Shown piece after piece: positions 26,811 to 34,801 of a stretch of DNA of 64,000 nt. Origin of the DNA: an uncultured Bacilli bacterium (GTDB lineage Bacteria; Bacillota_I; Bacilli_A; RF39; UBA660); NCBI GenBank assembly GCA_934085585.1, contig CAKOHI010000007.1:1-64000 (forward strand), read 5' to 3'. The notes under the pieces are model-generated. The model was not told the DNA's origin. It saw only the letters and a list, made by a program, of their open reading frames with translations, and ran no database searches. The position numbers were made by a program, and so were the translations under genes. Every line of letters begins with the position of its first letter. The stretch's first letter is position 1.

Positions 26811-26841
26811 AAAAAAAAGACAGATTAATCTATCCTTTTTT
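26811..26841 (-). terminator. Bidirectional-looking terminator
   Basis: AAAAAAAAG...AGATTAATCT...CCTTTTTT: an inner palindrome with A-run and T-run flanks. It lies just downstream of the 429-aa surface protein and upstream of mscL. Confidence 0.6.
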
Positions 26842-26849
26842 GAATATTT

Positions 26850-28139
26850 TTATGAGTTTTCAATAATATATGGATTTGTTTTTTTACCATTTCCTGATAC
26901 ATATTTCATATTTTCAGTTAAATAAAATACAGGTCTAGATGATAATGGATTAACACTAAAACGTATAGCATCAATTGTTCCTCCAATTGTAATTCCATTA
27001 GCATAATAATGCGAACACGCATAACAATACACTGATATTGTCCATTCATCTTGACTTACACTAGTATCGTTGTTACTTTGATGTAACCAAGAATTCAATA
27101 ATGGATATGAATAGTCTCTCCATGCAGTTGTTTTTAATCCAATTTCTCCAAGGGAAAGTCCAATGTCAGAATCATACATCAAACCAATTAATCCTGGATA
27201 AGTACTTGCCTTCTTTTCTTTATTATAGGCATCTGTAAATGTACCACTATGACCTATAAAAGACTTATAATTCCAAGTTACAATCGCCGAATACCATGAA
27301 GTACTTGTTACAAAATATGGATACGTTGAGGTTTTTGTTAAATAATGGGATCCATTAATATTCCTTCTTATAGTGCTGGTTCCCCATGTGGCTTCACTAT
27401 TTTTTGAATACCATAGACTTGTATTTTTTAATTGTTTATATTTAATTAATTTTGTGTGATTAACACTTGATGAATCTTTGAATACTCCGATGATTCGATA
27501 CATATAAACATCTTCATTTCCTAAGCAAGTGGTTTTATTTGTGGTACCAAAACATGCATAATTATCTGGAGCTTTTCCAATATATCTTAAACCATCACCA
27601 CTTAAACTAGATTGCCAAACATCTCTTTTTAAAATGATATGTTCGTTTAGATTTTTCTCATCTACGATTGTAATTTTTTTAGATAAAACGTTTTTAGTAT
27701 AAGGACTTATTGTATTTATCTCTAATAAAACATCTGTTGAATCTGTAAATGTTTTACCATCCTTTTTAACAAAAGATATATTTAAATCTTTAGTATTTTT
27801 TTGTTTACCACTTACAGTAATGGTAGTTTTTCCATCCGTAACTAAGGTATCATCTATAAGTAAATCAAATATATCAGAAGTTATACTTATTTCAAATGTA
27901 ATGTCTAAATCTGTTTGATCATCAGTTATAAAATTATTTATTGAAACATTTGTTATTACACTTTGATTATCTTCAAGAACATATTTATCATATAAAACTG
28001 CACCATTAGCATAAAATTTATCACTAGTAATTTCTAATTTTTCTGAAACTCCATATTGATATTTACCTAAAGTATTGGATGCTTGCAACAATATTAATAA
28101 AAATATTGCAATTAATAAAAAATACTTTATTTTTTTCAT
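26850..28139 (-). CDS. Secreted surface protein with DUF6273-like C-terminal domain
   Basis: A 429-aa protein with an N-terminal signal/anchor (residues ~5-22), a beta-rich region to ~170, and a C-terminal domain carrying YMYRIIGVFKDS, GLIGLMYDSDIG, a short CYACSHYY and the ending SRPVFYLTENMKYVSGNG then NPYII. These motifs match those at the end of the 605-aa TasA-module protein. It is the last gene of the sipW operon, so it is probably a processed, exported surface component. SD AAAGGAGGCAAA. Confidence 0.82.
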   Translation of the reverse strand: MKKIKYFLLIAIFLLILLQASNTLGKYQYGVSEKLEITSDKFYANGAVLYDKYVLEDNQSVITNVSINNFITDDQTDLDITFEISITSDIFDLLIDDTLVTDGKTTITVSGKQKNTKDLNISFVKKDGKTFTDSTDVLLEINTISPYTKNVLSKKITIVDEKNLNEHIILKRDVWQSSLSGDGLRYIGKAPDNYACFGTTNKTTCLGNEDVYMYRIIGVFKDSSSVNHTKLIKYKQLKNTSLWYSKNSEATWGTSTIRRNINGSHYLTKTSTYPYFVTSTSWYSAIVTWNYKSFIGHSGTFTDAYNKEKKASTYPGLIGLMYDSDIGLSLGEIGLKTTAWRDYSYPLLNSWLHQSNNDTSVSQDEWTISVYCYACSHYYANGITIGGTIDAIRFSVNPLSSRPVFYLTENMKYVSGNGKKTNPYIIENS

Positions 28140-28149
28140 TTTGCCTCCT

Positions 28150-28647
28150 TTATAGTTGTTCTATGTATGCATTAATCTTTATATAATCTGTTATATTTTG
28201 ATATTCATATGATGTATCTAATTCATTCCAAGAAATCTTTAAAACAAAGTCTTGGGTTTCTTTTATATCTTTATTTAATGTAAAATAATCTGTTTGATTG
28301 TTAGTTAATGGTAGTTCTGTTAATGTATCATTTTCTTTTTTATATAGTTTATATTCTAGTGGTAATTTATCATTTTCAAGGGAAATAGTTAAATAATATT
28401 TTAAGGTAATATCATTAATTTCGTTATCATTAAAATTGGTAATGCTAAAATTTGTTTCAATTTCATTTGTTGGATTTATTTTATTTGCATTAGAAGATGT
28501 GACTAGATTAAATATTGGTTTGGCAATTTCAATTGAGCTTTCACTTTCATAGACACTTTTATAGCTTGCAAATGTATTATAACTGCAAAATATACTAATT
28601 AAAAGAATTAGTATATTGGTAATTGCTATATTATCTATTTTTTTCAT
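28150..28647 (-). CDS. Secreted protein of the sipW operon (TasA/TapA-like partner)
   Basis: A 165-aa protein with a signal peptide (residues ~8-28, ending FASYKSVYESES). The mature part is predominantly beta and resembles the generic camelysin-type layout (ITNFNDNEINDITLKYYLTIS). The start was placed at the ATG at 28647, which has AAGGTAGTG upstream, rather than the GTG three codons earlier that lies on the SD. It is 18 bp downstream of the signal peptidase gene. A role as accessory or anchor subunit is inferred. Confidence 0.75.
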   Translation of the reverse strand: MKKIDNIAITNILILLISIFCSYNTFASYKSVYESESSIEIAKPIFNLVTSSNANKINPTNEIETNFSITNFNDNEINDITLKYYLTISLENDKLPLEYKLYKKENDTLTELPLTNNQTDYFTLNKDIKETQDFVLKISWNELDTSYEYQNITDYIKINAYIEQL

Positions 28648-28665
28648 AATCGTCACTACCTTAAT

Positions 28666-29130
28666 TTATTTTCTTCTGCAATTTATGACTAGTGCTAGTA
28701 ATATTAAAATTGTAACTATTTTATGTTTTAAAAATAAACCAATTATTCTTAATTTTAAAGTGTATTTTCCAATGATATCATCCTTTTTTATCGGAGTATC
28801 TTCAATATTATTGTTGTCTCCTTTAGTTACAATGTTATTTTCATTTAATTTTACAATTCGATGGGTTATGTATGAACTTTTTTCTTTATATGTAACAATA
28901 TCTCCTTCTTTATAGGTATTACTTTTTTTTACTAAAATATAGTCTCCTTTTTTCAATGTGCTTTCCATACTTTTTGATGCTACTTGAAATATATAGTATT
29001 TATTAAATATTGCAGGATTGCTTTTTTTAATTATTTTTTGATATGCAATAAATATTAAATAAATTACTAAAAATATTATTAAAACATATTTTATTACTTC
29101 TTTTAATTTTAATAATTTTTCCTTATTCAT
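28666..29130 (-). CDS. sipW: SipW-type signal peptidase I (Ser/His, ER type)
   Basis: A 154-aa membrane peptidase with an N-terminal anchor (~15-32), catalytic Ser54 in SKSME, and His90 in SYITHRIV where bacterial P-type enzymes have Lys. A GDNN box follows (residues 104-107) and there is a C-terminal membrane segment (~137-150). In Bacillus, SipW processes the amyloid-fibre proteins TasA and TapA. Here it sits among such secreted proteins. It overlaps the upstream gene by 8 bp. Confidence 0.9.
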   Translation of the reverse strand: MNKEKLLKLKEVIKYVLIIFLVIYLIFIAYQKIIKKSNPAIFNKYYIFQVASKSMESTLKKGDYILVKKSNTYKEGDIVTYKEKSSYITHRIVKLNENNIVTKGDNNNIEDTPIKKDDIIGKYTLKLRIIGLFLKHKIVTILILLALVINCRRK

Positions 29131-29791
29131 AATATTCCTCAGCTGTTATATTAACATTTAAAGAATATTTGACATTATCTTCTTTGCCAATTTCAGTGTC
29201 GTTTTCACTTTCAAACCATTTCCATTCAAGGTAATAAGTATCACTTGTTAATTTATTTATCTTCTCATTTTCTAATATTAATTCTTCAGCGGTAACCCAC
29301 TTTGTCTCATTGCCGATTAAATAATTTGTGTCATTTTTCAATCTGTATAACATATTAATGTTATAGGGATTTTCAGCATGAAATTTTATGTTATATGATA
29401 AATTATAATTAGTACTATTTTTAACTATAAATTTGTATGTATTTGACGAATTTGGGGCAATAATACTTTTCATATTATATAAAGGATTGGCAAATACATT
29501 TATTTTTGTATCACTTTGCCAAGTAAAATTATTGCTTTTTACAACAAACTTTCCAGTATCTTCATCAAATACTTGTTCTTCATTATTTTTATTGTTATCT
29601 TTATTATCTGGTTTACATGGTTTACACGTATTATCATTATCTTTATTGCAAGTACATTTAATTTCAAAAATATTTACATTATTATTGGGAAGATAAACTT
29701 CTTTTTGGTTTAGTTTATATAACAATAATATAATTATTATTAAAATAAATATAATTGTAAGATAAATAAATGATATATTTTTATTTTTCAT
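29123..29791 (-). CDS. Anchored beta-rich protein of the sipW operon
   Basis: A 222-aa protein with an N-terminal membrane segment (~8-25). Next come a cysteine-rich stretch (IKCTCNKDNDNTCKPC) and an Asn/Asp/Lys linker. The beta-rich domain has the TasA-family flavour (APNSSNTYKFIVKNSTNYNL, then YLEWKWFE). It may be the TapA-like anchor or nucleator for the fibre made by the 189-aa protein upstream. That role is inferred from operon position only. SD CGGAGGTAAAT. Confidence 0.75.
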   Translation of the reverse strand: MKNKNISFIYLTIIFILIIIILLLYKLNQKEVYLPNNNVNIFEIKCTCNKDNDNTCKPCKPDNKDNNKNNEEQVFDEDTGKFVVKSNNFTWQSDTKINVFANPLYNMKSIIAPNSSNTYKFIVKNSTNYNLSYNIKFHAENPYNINMLYRLKNDTNYLIGNETKWVTAEELILENEKINKLTSDTYYLEWKWFESENDTEIGKEDNVKYSLNVNITAEEYYE

Positions 29792-29847
29792 ATTTACCTC
29801 CGATTATTACTTTCAGTAAAAACTATAAATACTTTATAATCTTTATT

Positions 29848-29865
29848 GGAAGTAATAATACTTCC
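29848..29865 (-). other. Hairpin between the TasA-like gene and its operon
   Basis: GGAAGTA-ATAA-TACTTCC is a perfect 7-bp stem just after the TasA-like stop. On the minus strand it lacks a T-tract, so it is more likely an mRNA-stabilising or attenuating hairpin than a full terminator. Such a step would leave the first gene expressed above the rest. Confidence 0.4.
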
Positions 29866-29871
29866 TATTTT

Positions 29872-30441
29872 TTAATCTATATGTTGTTTAACTGTGATAT
29901 TTATTGGCAAATTAATTGTGCCTGCAGTTTTTCCTGTAGTTGTATCATTTTCATTATTAGTTTCATCGTTAGTCCATTCTACGGTTACTTTAACTGTAGT
30001 TAGTTTGTTAGCTAATGCATCATCTAATGAAATTGTACCAACATATTTTCCTTCACCATTTTTAGTTAAATCAACACCACCAACAGATAATGATTTAATA
30101 GCAATTTTGTTATTAGTTATATTTGTTGTATCAATATTAACTTCATAATCTATTGCTACTTCAGAACCAGTTGGATCAATTGTAAATTCGCCACTTGCTG
30201 TACTTCCTGGAGCCATTTTTCCACTGGCAACATTAGTATTTTCATTGACGGTTAAAGTTAACTTTTGAGTAGAACTTAATTCGTTGCTGCCTTCTTTTAC
30301 TGCTACTTGCCATTTTGCTATTGTTACATCTGATGAGGTTTCGACTGTTGTTAAATATCTAGCATATGTATAAGTTCCTGCTGAAATAATTACCACTAAA
30401 ACTAATAATGCTAATAGAAAAACATAGTCTCTTTTTTTCAA
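29872..30441 (-). CDS. TasA/camelysin-like fibre subunit
   Basis: A 189-aa secreted protein: signal peptide residues ~6-27 (AGTYTYARY at the cleavage region) followed by a compact beta domain typical of TasA/CalY (VTIAKWQVAVKEG, KMAPGSTASGEFTIDPTGSE, then VEWTND). It is the promoter-proximal gene of the sipW operon. The start is TTG at 30441 with a strong GAGGAGGAAG SD; no ATG fits. It probably forms surface fibres after processing by the SipW-type enzyme. Confidence 0.85.
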   Translation of the reverse strand: MKKRDYVFLLALLVLVVIISAGTYTYARYLTTVETSSDVTIAKWQVAVKEGSNELSSTQKLTLTVNENTNVASGKMAPGSTASGEFTIDPTGSEVAIDYEVNIDTTNITNNKIAIKSLSVGGVDLTKNGEGKYVGTISLDDALANKLTTVKVTVEWTNDETNNENDTTTGKTAGTINLPINITVKQHID

Positions 30442-30499
30442 AATACTTCCTCCTCTCTTGTTTATTTAGGGATTGTTTTGTTTGTCTTTTCTCTACCCT

Positions 30500-30527
30500 A
30501 TAATAGAATAATATCATTTTTTGTCGA
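30500..30527 (-). promoter_or_regulatory. Probable promoter of the TasA/sipW operon
   Basis: Minus-strand TCGACA (30522-30527), a 16-bp spacer and TATTAT (30500-30505) lie about 60 bp before the TTG start and just after the upstream gene's terminator. Confidence 0.4.
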
Positions 30528-30546
30528 ACAATGCAATATTTGCACA

Positions 30547-30575
30547 ACAAAAAAATAGATGTTTAATCTATTTTC
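30547..30575 (-). terminator. Terminator of the Rpn-like gene
   Basis: On the minus strand AAAATAGAT and ATCTATTTT form a 9-bp stem with a 5-nt loop and a following T-run. It separates the Rpn-like gene from the TasA/sipW promoter. Confidence 0.65.
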
Positions 30576-30590
30576 TTGAAGACAATTTTT

Positions 30591-31598
30591 TTATAATTCG
30601 TCTTTTAAGGCATTAATTTCTTCGATAGATAATTTAGTAATTTCGCTAATATCTTCGACGGAAAAACTCTTCCTTAACATAGCTATTGCAGTTTCTTTGG
30701 TGTTTTCTAAACGGCCTTGTTCACGACCTTCAGTTAGTCCTTGCTCACGGCCTTCAGTTAGTCCTTGCTCACGGCCTTCAGTTAGTCCTTGCTCACGGCC
30801 TTCAGTTAGACCTTGTTCACGGCCTTCGGTTAGACCTTGTTCACGGCCTTCACTTAGCCCTTGCTCACGACCTTCAGCTAATGCTCTTTTTCTTTGTTCT
30901 TCTCTTGAATCTTCATCTTCTAATATTTCTCTGTTATAAAAAAGCAATTTATCAAATTCATCTGTTTGGGTATTTACTTCTCTGATTATCTTGGCCATAA
31001 ACTCATCTCCATCATATACTTCTTTCATCTTTTCTTTATCATTACATATAAGCAAATAAAGTAATTTCTCTAAAGACTCTTTGTCTTCCTTAACTATAGT
31101 ATAATCTTTATCAAGAATTTTTGCAAGATTTATATCGTATATTTCAAACATTGGATGGATTTCTTCGTGTGATTCTATATCAAGTATCTTACTTATTACA
31201 ACAAATCTCTTATCTTTAGTTACACCATAAGTATTCAAGTTTATTTGGTACACTTTCTTATACTTATTAGTGTAATCTGAAGATTTTTTTGTTTGTCTTA
31301 AAACCAACTGACAAATATAATTATTATTTTTTCTTTCTATTTTACTTCCTTTTGAACTATTTATTTCAATATTAACTATTACTTCATCATTTTGTATTGC
31401 TAAATCTATTTCACTATTAACAATGTTTTCATTAACACTTACAACGGGATGAATTAAAGTAAAAGTAAAATCTTCATATGAAAAGCCTAAAACCTTACAA
31501 ACAATCATCGCCAGATAATCAAGTCCAGCATCCGTAGATGTCAAAATATTTTTGATAATTGAATCTCTCGAAGGCACTTCTTTTATCTTGAGAGTCAT
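30591..31598 (-). CDS. Rpn/PDDEXK-family putative nuclease with an octapeptide repeat
   Basis: A 335-aa member of the Rpn/transposase-like PD-(D/E)XK nuclease family. The N-terminal region (RDSIIKNILTSTDAGLDYLAMIV) and the acidic SEIDLAIQNDEVIVNIEINS with the D...ExN catalytic pattern (~residues 62-80) are visible. Residues ~242-296 are seven copies of EGREQGL[ST], a family-typical linker made unusually long, followed by a helical tail (EDISEITKLSIEEINAL). These proteins promote recA-independent recombination in E. coli. A paralogue is at 62139-63056. SD AAAGGAGGTGGAAAA. Confidence 0.85.
   Translation of the reverse strand: MTLKIKEVPSRDSIIKNILTSTDAGLDYLAMIVCKVLGFSYEDFTFTLIHPVVSVNENIVNSEIDLAIQNDEVIVNIEINSSKGSKIERKNNNYICQLVLRQTKKSSDYTNKYKKVYQINLNTYGVTKDKRFVVISKILDIESHEEIHPMFEIYDINLAKILDKDYTIVKEDKESLEKLLYLLICNDKEKMKEVYDGDEFMAKIIREVNTQTDEFDKLLFYNREILEDEDSREEQRKRALAEGREQGLSEGREQGLTEGREQGLTEGREQGLTEGREQGLTEGREQGLTEGREQGRLENTKETAIAMLRKSFSVEDISEITKLSIEEINALKDEL
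30711..30875 (-). repeat. 24-bp tandem repeat inside the Rpn-like gene
   Basis: Seven near-identical 24-bp units (the last one short), each encoding EGREQGL plus Ser or Thr. The inner units are almost base-identical, so copy number could change by slippage in whole codons without breaking the frame. Confidence 0.9.
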
Positions 31599-31728
31599 TT
31601 TTCCACCTCCTTTCTTGAATGTCTATTATACATGCAATTTTTTTTACTGCAACAAGTTCGACAAAACAAGTCAAAAGGTTACAAAGAACAATTACTAGAT
31701 ATACAATTGTATACACATTTTTTACGCA

Positions 31729-31749
31729 CAAAAAAACGACCATAAGGTC
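31729..31749 (-). terminator. Terminator of the HD-domain gene
   Basis: GACC-ATAA-GGTC stem on 31738-31749; on the minus strand it runs into GTTTTTTTG. It lies directly after the stop. Confidence 0.65.
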
Positions 31750-31755
31750 ATATAG

Positions 31756-32238
31756 TTATCTTTGAATAATCATAAAATTAAATATGAATAAAAATACTGC
31801 TCCGACTTTGGCTGGTAATTTATATTTAGCACATTCTTTTAATGCTACTATCTTATCTGCACAAGTTACTACCCAAGTTTCTTTATATTTTGGTATTCTT
31901 AACGTTGCGGGAAACATATGATTATATATTATATCTTCTTGCATTTTATTAATATTAAATTCTCTTTTAGCATTTTTTAAGGCAGTATATGGGTGCTTTG
32001 TAAAACTACTTTCTTCGCTACTATGATAAAAATCATGTAATAAAGCAGCTCTAGTCGTATCTTTATAAGTTTTAATTTTAAACAATTTACATAAGTTGTA
32101 TGTAAGATGGGCAACATTTAAAGAATGGTCTAGTCTAGATATTCCATGATGATATTCGTATCTTAAAGATATAACTTCTTCATTCTTTAAAATATCCCTA
32201 ATTATATTATCAAATTCAACTTGTTTTTTTATTTTCAT
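31756..32238 (-). CDS. HD-domain hydrolase
   Basis: A 160-aa HD-superfamily phosphohydrolase. The metal ligands are His in RLDHSLNVAH, His-Asp in AALLHDFYH, and the distal Asp in TCADKIVALKE. Such stand-alone HD proteins often act on nucleotides or on cyclic dinucleotides; the substrate is unknown here. It is a monocistronic unit with an AAAGTGATG SD and its own terminator. The last 15 residues are hydrophobic, which could give membrane association. Confidence 0.85.
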   Translation of the reverse strand: MKIKKQVEFDNIIRDILKNEEVISLRYEYHHGISRLDHSLNVAHLTYNLCKLFKIKTYKDTTRAALLHDFYHSSEESSFTKHPYTALKNAKREFNINKMQEDIIYNHMFPATLRIPKYKETWVVTCADKIVALKECAKYKLPAKVGAVFLFIFNFMIIQR

Positions 32239-32294
32239 TATACATCACTTTAATTATTATATCATATCGAATGTAATATGTTTCATATTTTTTA

Positions 32295-32804
32295 TTATTT
32301 TACATCTTTTTCATCAAGAATTTTTAATATTTTCTTTTGATTTGCTTGAAGTTCTTTCATTTGTTCATGTAATACTTCTAAAATAAGTTCACTTTTTAAA
32401 TCTGTTTTATAATCATTTAAACTTCTTAAACTATCTTTTTTAGCTGCTCTATTTTGACTCATCATAATAATCGGAGCTTGCAATGCTGCAATACAAGATA
32501 GTATTAAATTAAGTAAGATAAATGGATATGGATCGACGTTTACAATCATATAATAATTTATTATCATCCATATTATTAAAAAGGCACAAAAGAAAATAAT
32601 AAATGTCCATGAGCCTGCAACTTCTGTTACTCTATCTGCAAGTCGATCTCCGAAAGTTCTTCTTTCATCTTCAACTTTGTCTGAATCTATTGCAGTGGGA
32701 TTATCTAGTAACATCTCAATAAGCTCATCTTCATCTGCAATATCAAAATCTCTATTTATTAATTGTTTAACTAATTTTTCTTTTCTACTATTCTTTTCCA
32801 TCAT
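32295..32804 (-). CDS. DUF1003 membrane protein
   Basis: A 169-aa protein with an acidic N-terminal cytoplasmic part. The DUF1003 core follows (GDRLADRVTEVAGSWTFIIFF), with two membrane helices separated by DPYPFILLNLILS and the conserved APIIMMSQNRAAKKD. A helical cytoplasmic tail ends it. The function is unknown. Its start (SD GGAGGTTAA) overlaps the DUF1287 gene by 17 bp. Confidence 0.9.
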   Translation of the reverse strand: MMEKNSRKEKLVKQLINRDFDIADEDELIEMLLDNPTAIDSDKVEDERRTFGDRLADRVTEVAGSWTFIIFFCAFLIIWMIINYYMIVNVDPYPFILLNLILSCIAALQAPIIMMSQNRAAKKDSLRSLNDYKTDLKSELILEVLHEQMKELQANQKKILKILDEKDVK

Positions 32805-33429
32805 TTAACCTCCATCTATAATGTCCAAGTATTTTATTTTTAAATAAACCATCATATTCATATGTTTGATACATATGTTGATGTAATATATAATTTTGTC
32901 CATCCTTATTTAATTTATCACTAACTATGGCAATGTGATCTTTATATACAACAATATCTCCAGGATTAAAATCACTATCATTTTCAAGGTTCATTGTATT
33001 TCTATCTAAATATACTTTTATATTTCTAACTCTTCTAAAATCTATATTTGCATCTCCGACATCTTCATCATATTCTTCTTTATTATTTTTTATATCTTCA
33101 TCAATTAATGTCTTAAAATCATAACCAGCATTTTTTAGAGAATACCAAATTATATCAGTACATACTCTATATTCGTCAGTGGGATATCCTCCATCATAAT
33201 ATTTACTCTTATATTTTGGTTTGGTACTAATAAAATCTTTAGCTCCCTTTAGTATATCCGTGTAATCATCTATTCCATCATTATCTTTATCTATATCACT
33301 TTTTATTATTTCATCTAATTTAGTCTTTACGAATCTATCTTTTACATCTGTTTTAAAAAATGCTATTACAGCAAGAAGTAATATTAAAAATAAAACTAGC
33401 ATATTTCCGAACCTTAAAAAAAACTTCAA
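32788..33429 (-). CDS. DUF1287 exported protein
   Basis: A 213-aa protein with an N-terminal membrane anchor (~7-26). An EF-hand-like calcium loop DIDKDNDGIDD lies near residue 46. The DUF1287 body has CTDIIWYSLKNAGYD (a Cys in NlpC/P60-like position), DFRRVRNI, FNPGDIVVYKDHIAIVSD and HQH. The fold is thought to be papain-like, so cell-wall hydrolysis or processing is plausible. The start is TTG (33429) with GTGGTGATACAAT upstream. Confidence 0.85.
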   Translation of the reverse strand: MKFFLRFGNMLVLFLILLLAVIAFFKTDVKDRFVKTKLDEIIKSDIDKDNDGIDDYTDILKGAKDFISTKPKYKSKYYDGGYPTDEYRVCTDIIWYSLKNAGYDFKTLIDEDIKNNKEEYDEDVGDANIDFRRVRNIKVYLDRNTMNLENDSDFNPGDIVVYKDHIAIVSDKLNKDGQNYILHQHMYQTYEYDGLFKNKILGHYRWRLNDGKE

Positions 33430-33471
33430 ATTGTATCACCACTTTTATTATATCACTTTATATAATTATAG

Positions 33472-33500
33472 AAAAGAAAAAACTTCCAAACGGAAGTTTT
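33472..33500 (-). terminator. Terminator of the prepilin gene
   Basis: AACTTCC-GTTT-GGAAGTT on the minus strand, followed by TTTTCTTTT. A perfect 7-bp stem. Confidence 0.8.
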
Positions 33501-33510
33501 ATGAGCCTTA

Positions 33511-34029
33511 TTATTTTGGCCACTCTTCTTTAGTAGTACAAGTAAATCTTGAATCGTTATCAATCTTATCCCCTGATTTAACATAGTCTTTAATATCTGT
33601 TGTTGCAATTTCGGATGATGTTTTAAAATCATCTCCTGCTCCAGCACTTATAACCATAAGTTTTTGGTTAGTCATTGAAACAACGTACAAATAATTTTGA
33701 CCAGATTTTTTAACTAAAATTTTACCTACATAATCTTTTTTACTTTTAAAGTCTCCGTTTGTCACTAATTCTTGAATCGTTAAACACACAACCTTATCAT
33801 CTTCTGTTGGAAATGTTTTATTGCCCGTTGCTGTTAATGCTGAATTCATTAAATAAGAAGAAGCTGCATTAATTGCTTCGTTTGCTTCCATTGTAAATAC
33901 TTGTTTTCTAGCGTCGTTCATTCTTGGAACAACAGCCATTGAAGCCATTAAGATAACGATAGCTAAAACTACGATAACTGCTAGTAATTCGATTAAAGTA
34001 AAACCATTTGCATTTTTTATATTTTTCAT
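33511..34029 (-). CDS. Type IV/competence-type prepilin
   Basis: A 172-aa prepilin: NANGFTLIELLAVIVVLAIV is a canonical class 3 signal, cut between Gly9 and Phe10, with Glu14 as E+5. A small, Asp/Ser/Lys-rich globular domain follows, with two cysteines in the last half. It may be a ComGC-like or other pseudopilus subunit. No pilus ATPase, platform protein or prepilin peptidase is in this window, so it relies on machinery elsewhere. It is monocistronic with a strong terminator, suggesting high expression. SD AGAGAGGTGTC. Confidence 0.88.
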   Translation of the reverse strand: MKNIKNANGFTLIELLAVIVVLAIVILMASMAVVPRMNDARKQVFTMEANEAINAASSYLMNSALTATGNKTFPTEDDKVVCLTIQELVTNGDFKSKKDYVGKILVKKSGQNYLYVVSMTNQKLMVISAGAGDDFKTSSEIATTDIKDYVKSGDKIDNDSRFTCTTKEEWPK

Positions 34030-34126
34030 TATTTATAGACACCTCTCTACTTTTAAATAATACTATAATTTGTGGTGTTAGTCAAGCATATCTAATTAAC
34101 TTTTATTATATTATTTACAAAATTTA

Positions 34127-34348
34127 TTACTTTAATACATTTAATACAGAACTTACTAAATCCATATTATCAATGATACTTTCTATTTTATCCGTAGCTC
34201 TTTCTTTGTACTTCTCTTTCATCTCTTGATTAAATCTTTTAAAATCTATTACTCCCCGATTTAAGTATTTAAAATAGTAGGAATTTTCTTTTAATAATTC
34301 ATAACTTTTGGGATTTTCTTTAAAAGCAATTTGTAAATAGCTTTCCAT
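34127..34348 (-). CDS. YlbE-like protein
   Basis: A 73-aa helical protein. The pattern of a short N-terminal helix, YELLKENSYYFKYLNR, then KEKYKERATDKIESIIDN fits the YlbE-like family of Bacilli, which is ~80 aa and of unknown function. It begins on the base next to the stop of the YlbD-like gene, the same order as ylbD-ylbE in Bacillus subtilis. That synteny strengthens a weak similarity. SD GAGGACTAA. Confidence 0.6.
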   Translation of the reverse strand: MESYLQIAFKENPKSYELLKENSYYFKYLNRGVIDFKRFNQEMKEKYKERATDKIESIIDNMDLVSSVLNVLK

Positions 34349-34711
34349 TTAGTCCTCGAAAAATTTATTTAATGGGCGTGGTGAAACTGGTCCTTTAGCT
34401 AAATTATCTGTTATATTCGGAGTAGGATTTTTCTTTGTTAAATCAGATACAAAATCTATAGCTTTTTGAGCTGTATTTATATGACTCTTTATGGAATCTA
34501 CATTAACATTTTTAACCATATTTGTTATTTTGGAAATACTATCTTCTACCCCGTTTCGTTCGCTTAAAATATATTTATTCCATACTGATTCATCAGCACC
34601 ATATAAATCATATAATTCATAAAACTTTTGCCAAGTCATTTCACCATTTTGAACATACTTTATAAGTTCAGGTTTAGTTCTTACAAAATTTTTAAACTCT
34701 TCTTGTTTCAT
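34349..34711 (-). CDS. YlbD-like (spore coat-type) protein
   Basis: A 120-aa protein opening MKQEEFKNFVRTKPELIKYV then TWQKFYELYDLYGADESVW, the hallmark of the YlbD coat family (FK-x-FV-x-x-x-P-x-L, W-Q-x-x-Y-E). The C-terminal half is low-complexity and Asn/Pro/Lys containing. In Bacillus, YlbD is a spore coat component. SD ACTGGTGATATT. A CATAAAAT-like -10 element lies upstream at 34727-34734. Confidence 0.65.
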   Translation of the reverse strand: MKQEEFKNFVRTKPELIKYVQNGEMTWQKFYELYDLYGADESVWNKYILSERNGVEDSISKITNMVKNVNVDSIKSHINTAQKAIDFVSDLTKKNPTPNITDNLAKGPVSPRPLNKFFED

Positions 34712-34801
34712 AATATCACCAGTATAATTTTATGTTTCTATTGAAGATAAATGAACTATTTTTTGTCATTATATGAAGAATAATATTTATAGGGGATATT
34801 T

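Noticed and set aside
30686..30985. CRISPR-like periodic repeats on the plus strand, and the repeat-peptide ORFs there
   Set aside because: The 24-bp units are contiguous with no spacers and translate on the minus strand into the octapeptide of the Rpn-like protein.
33453..33647. 64-codon minus-strand ORF overlapping the prepilin 3' end
   Set aside because: Different frame from the prepilin, runs through the terminator and has no SD.
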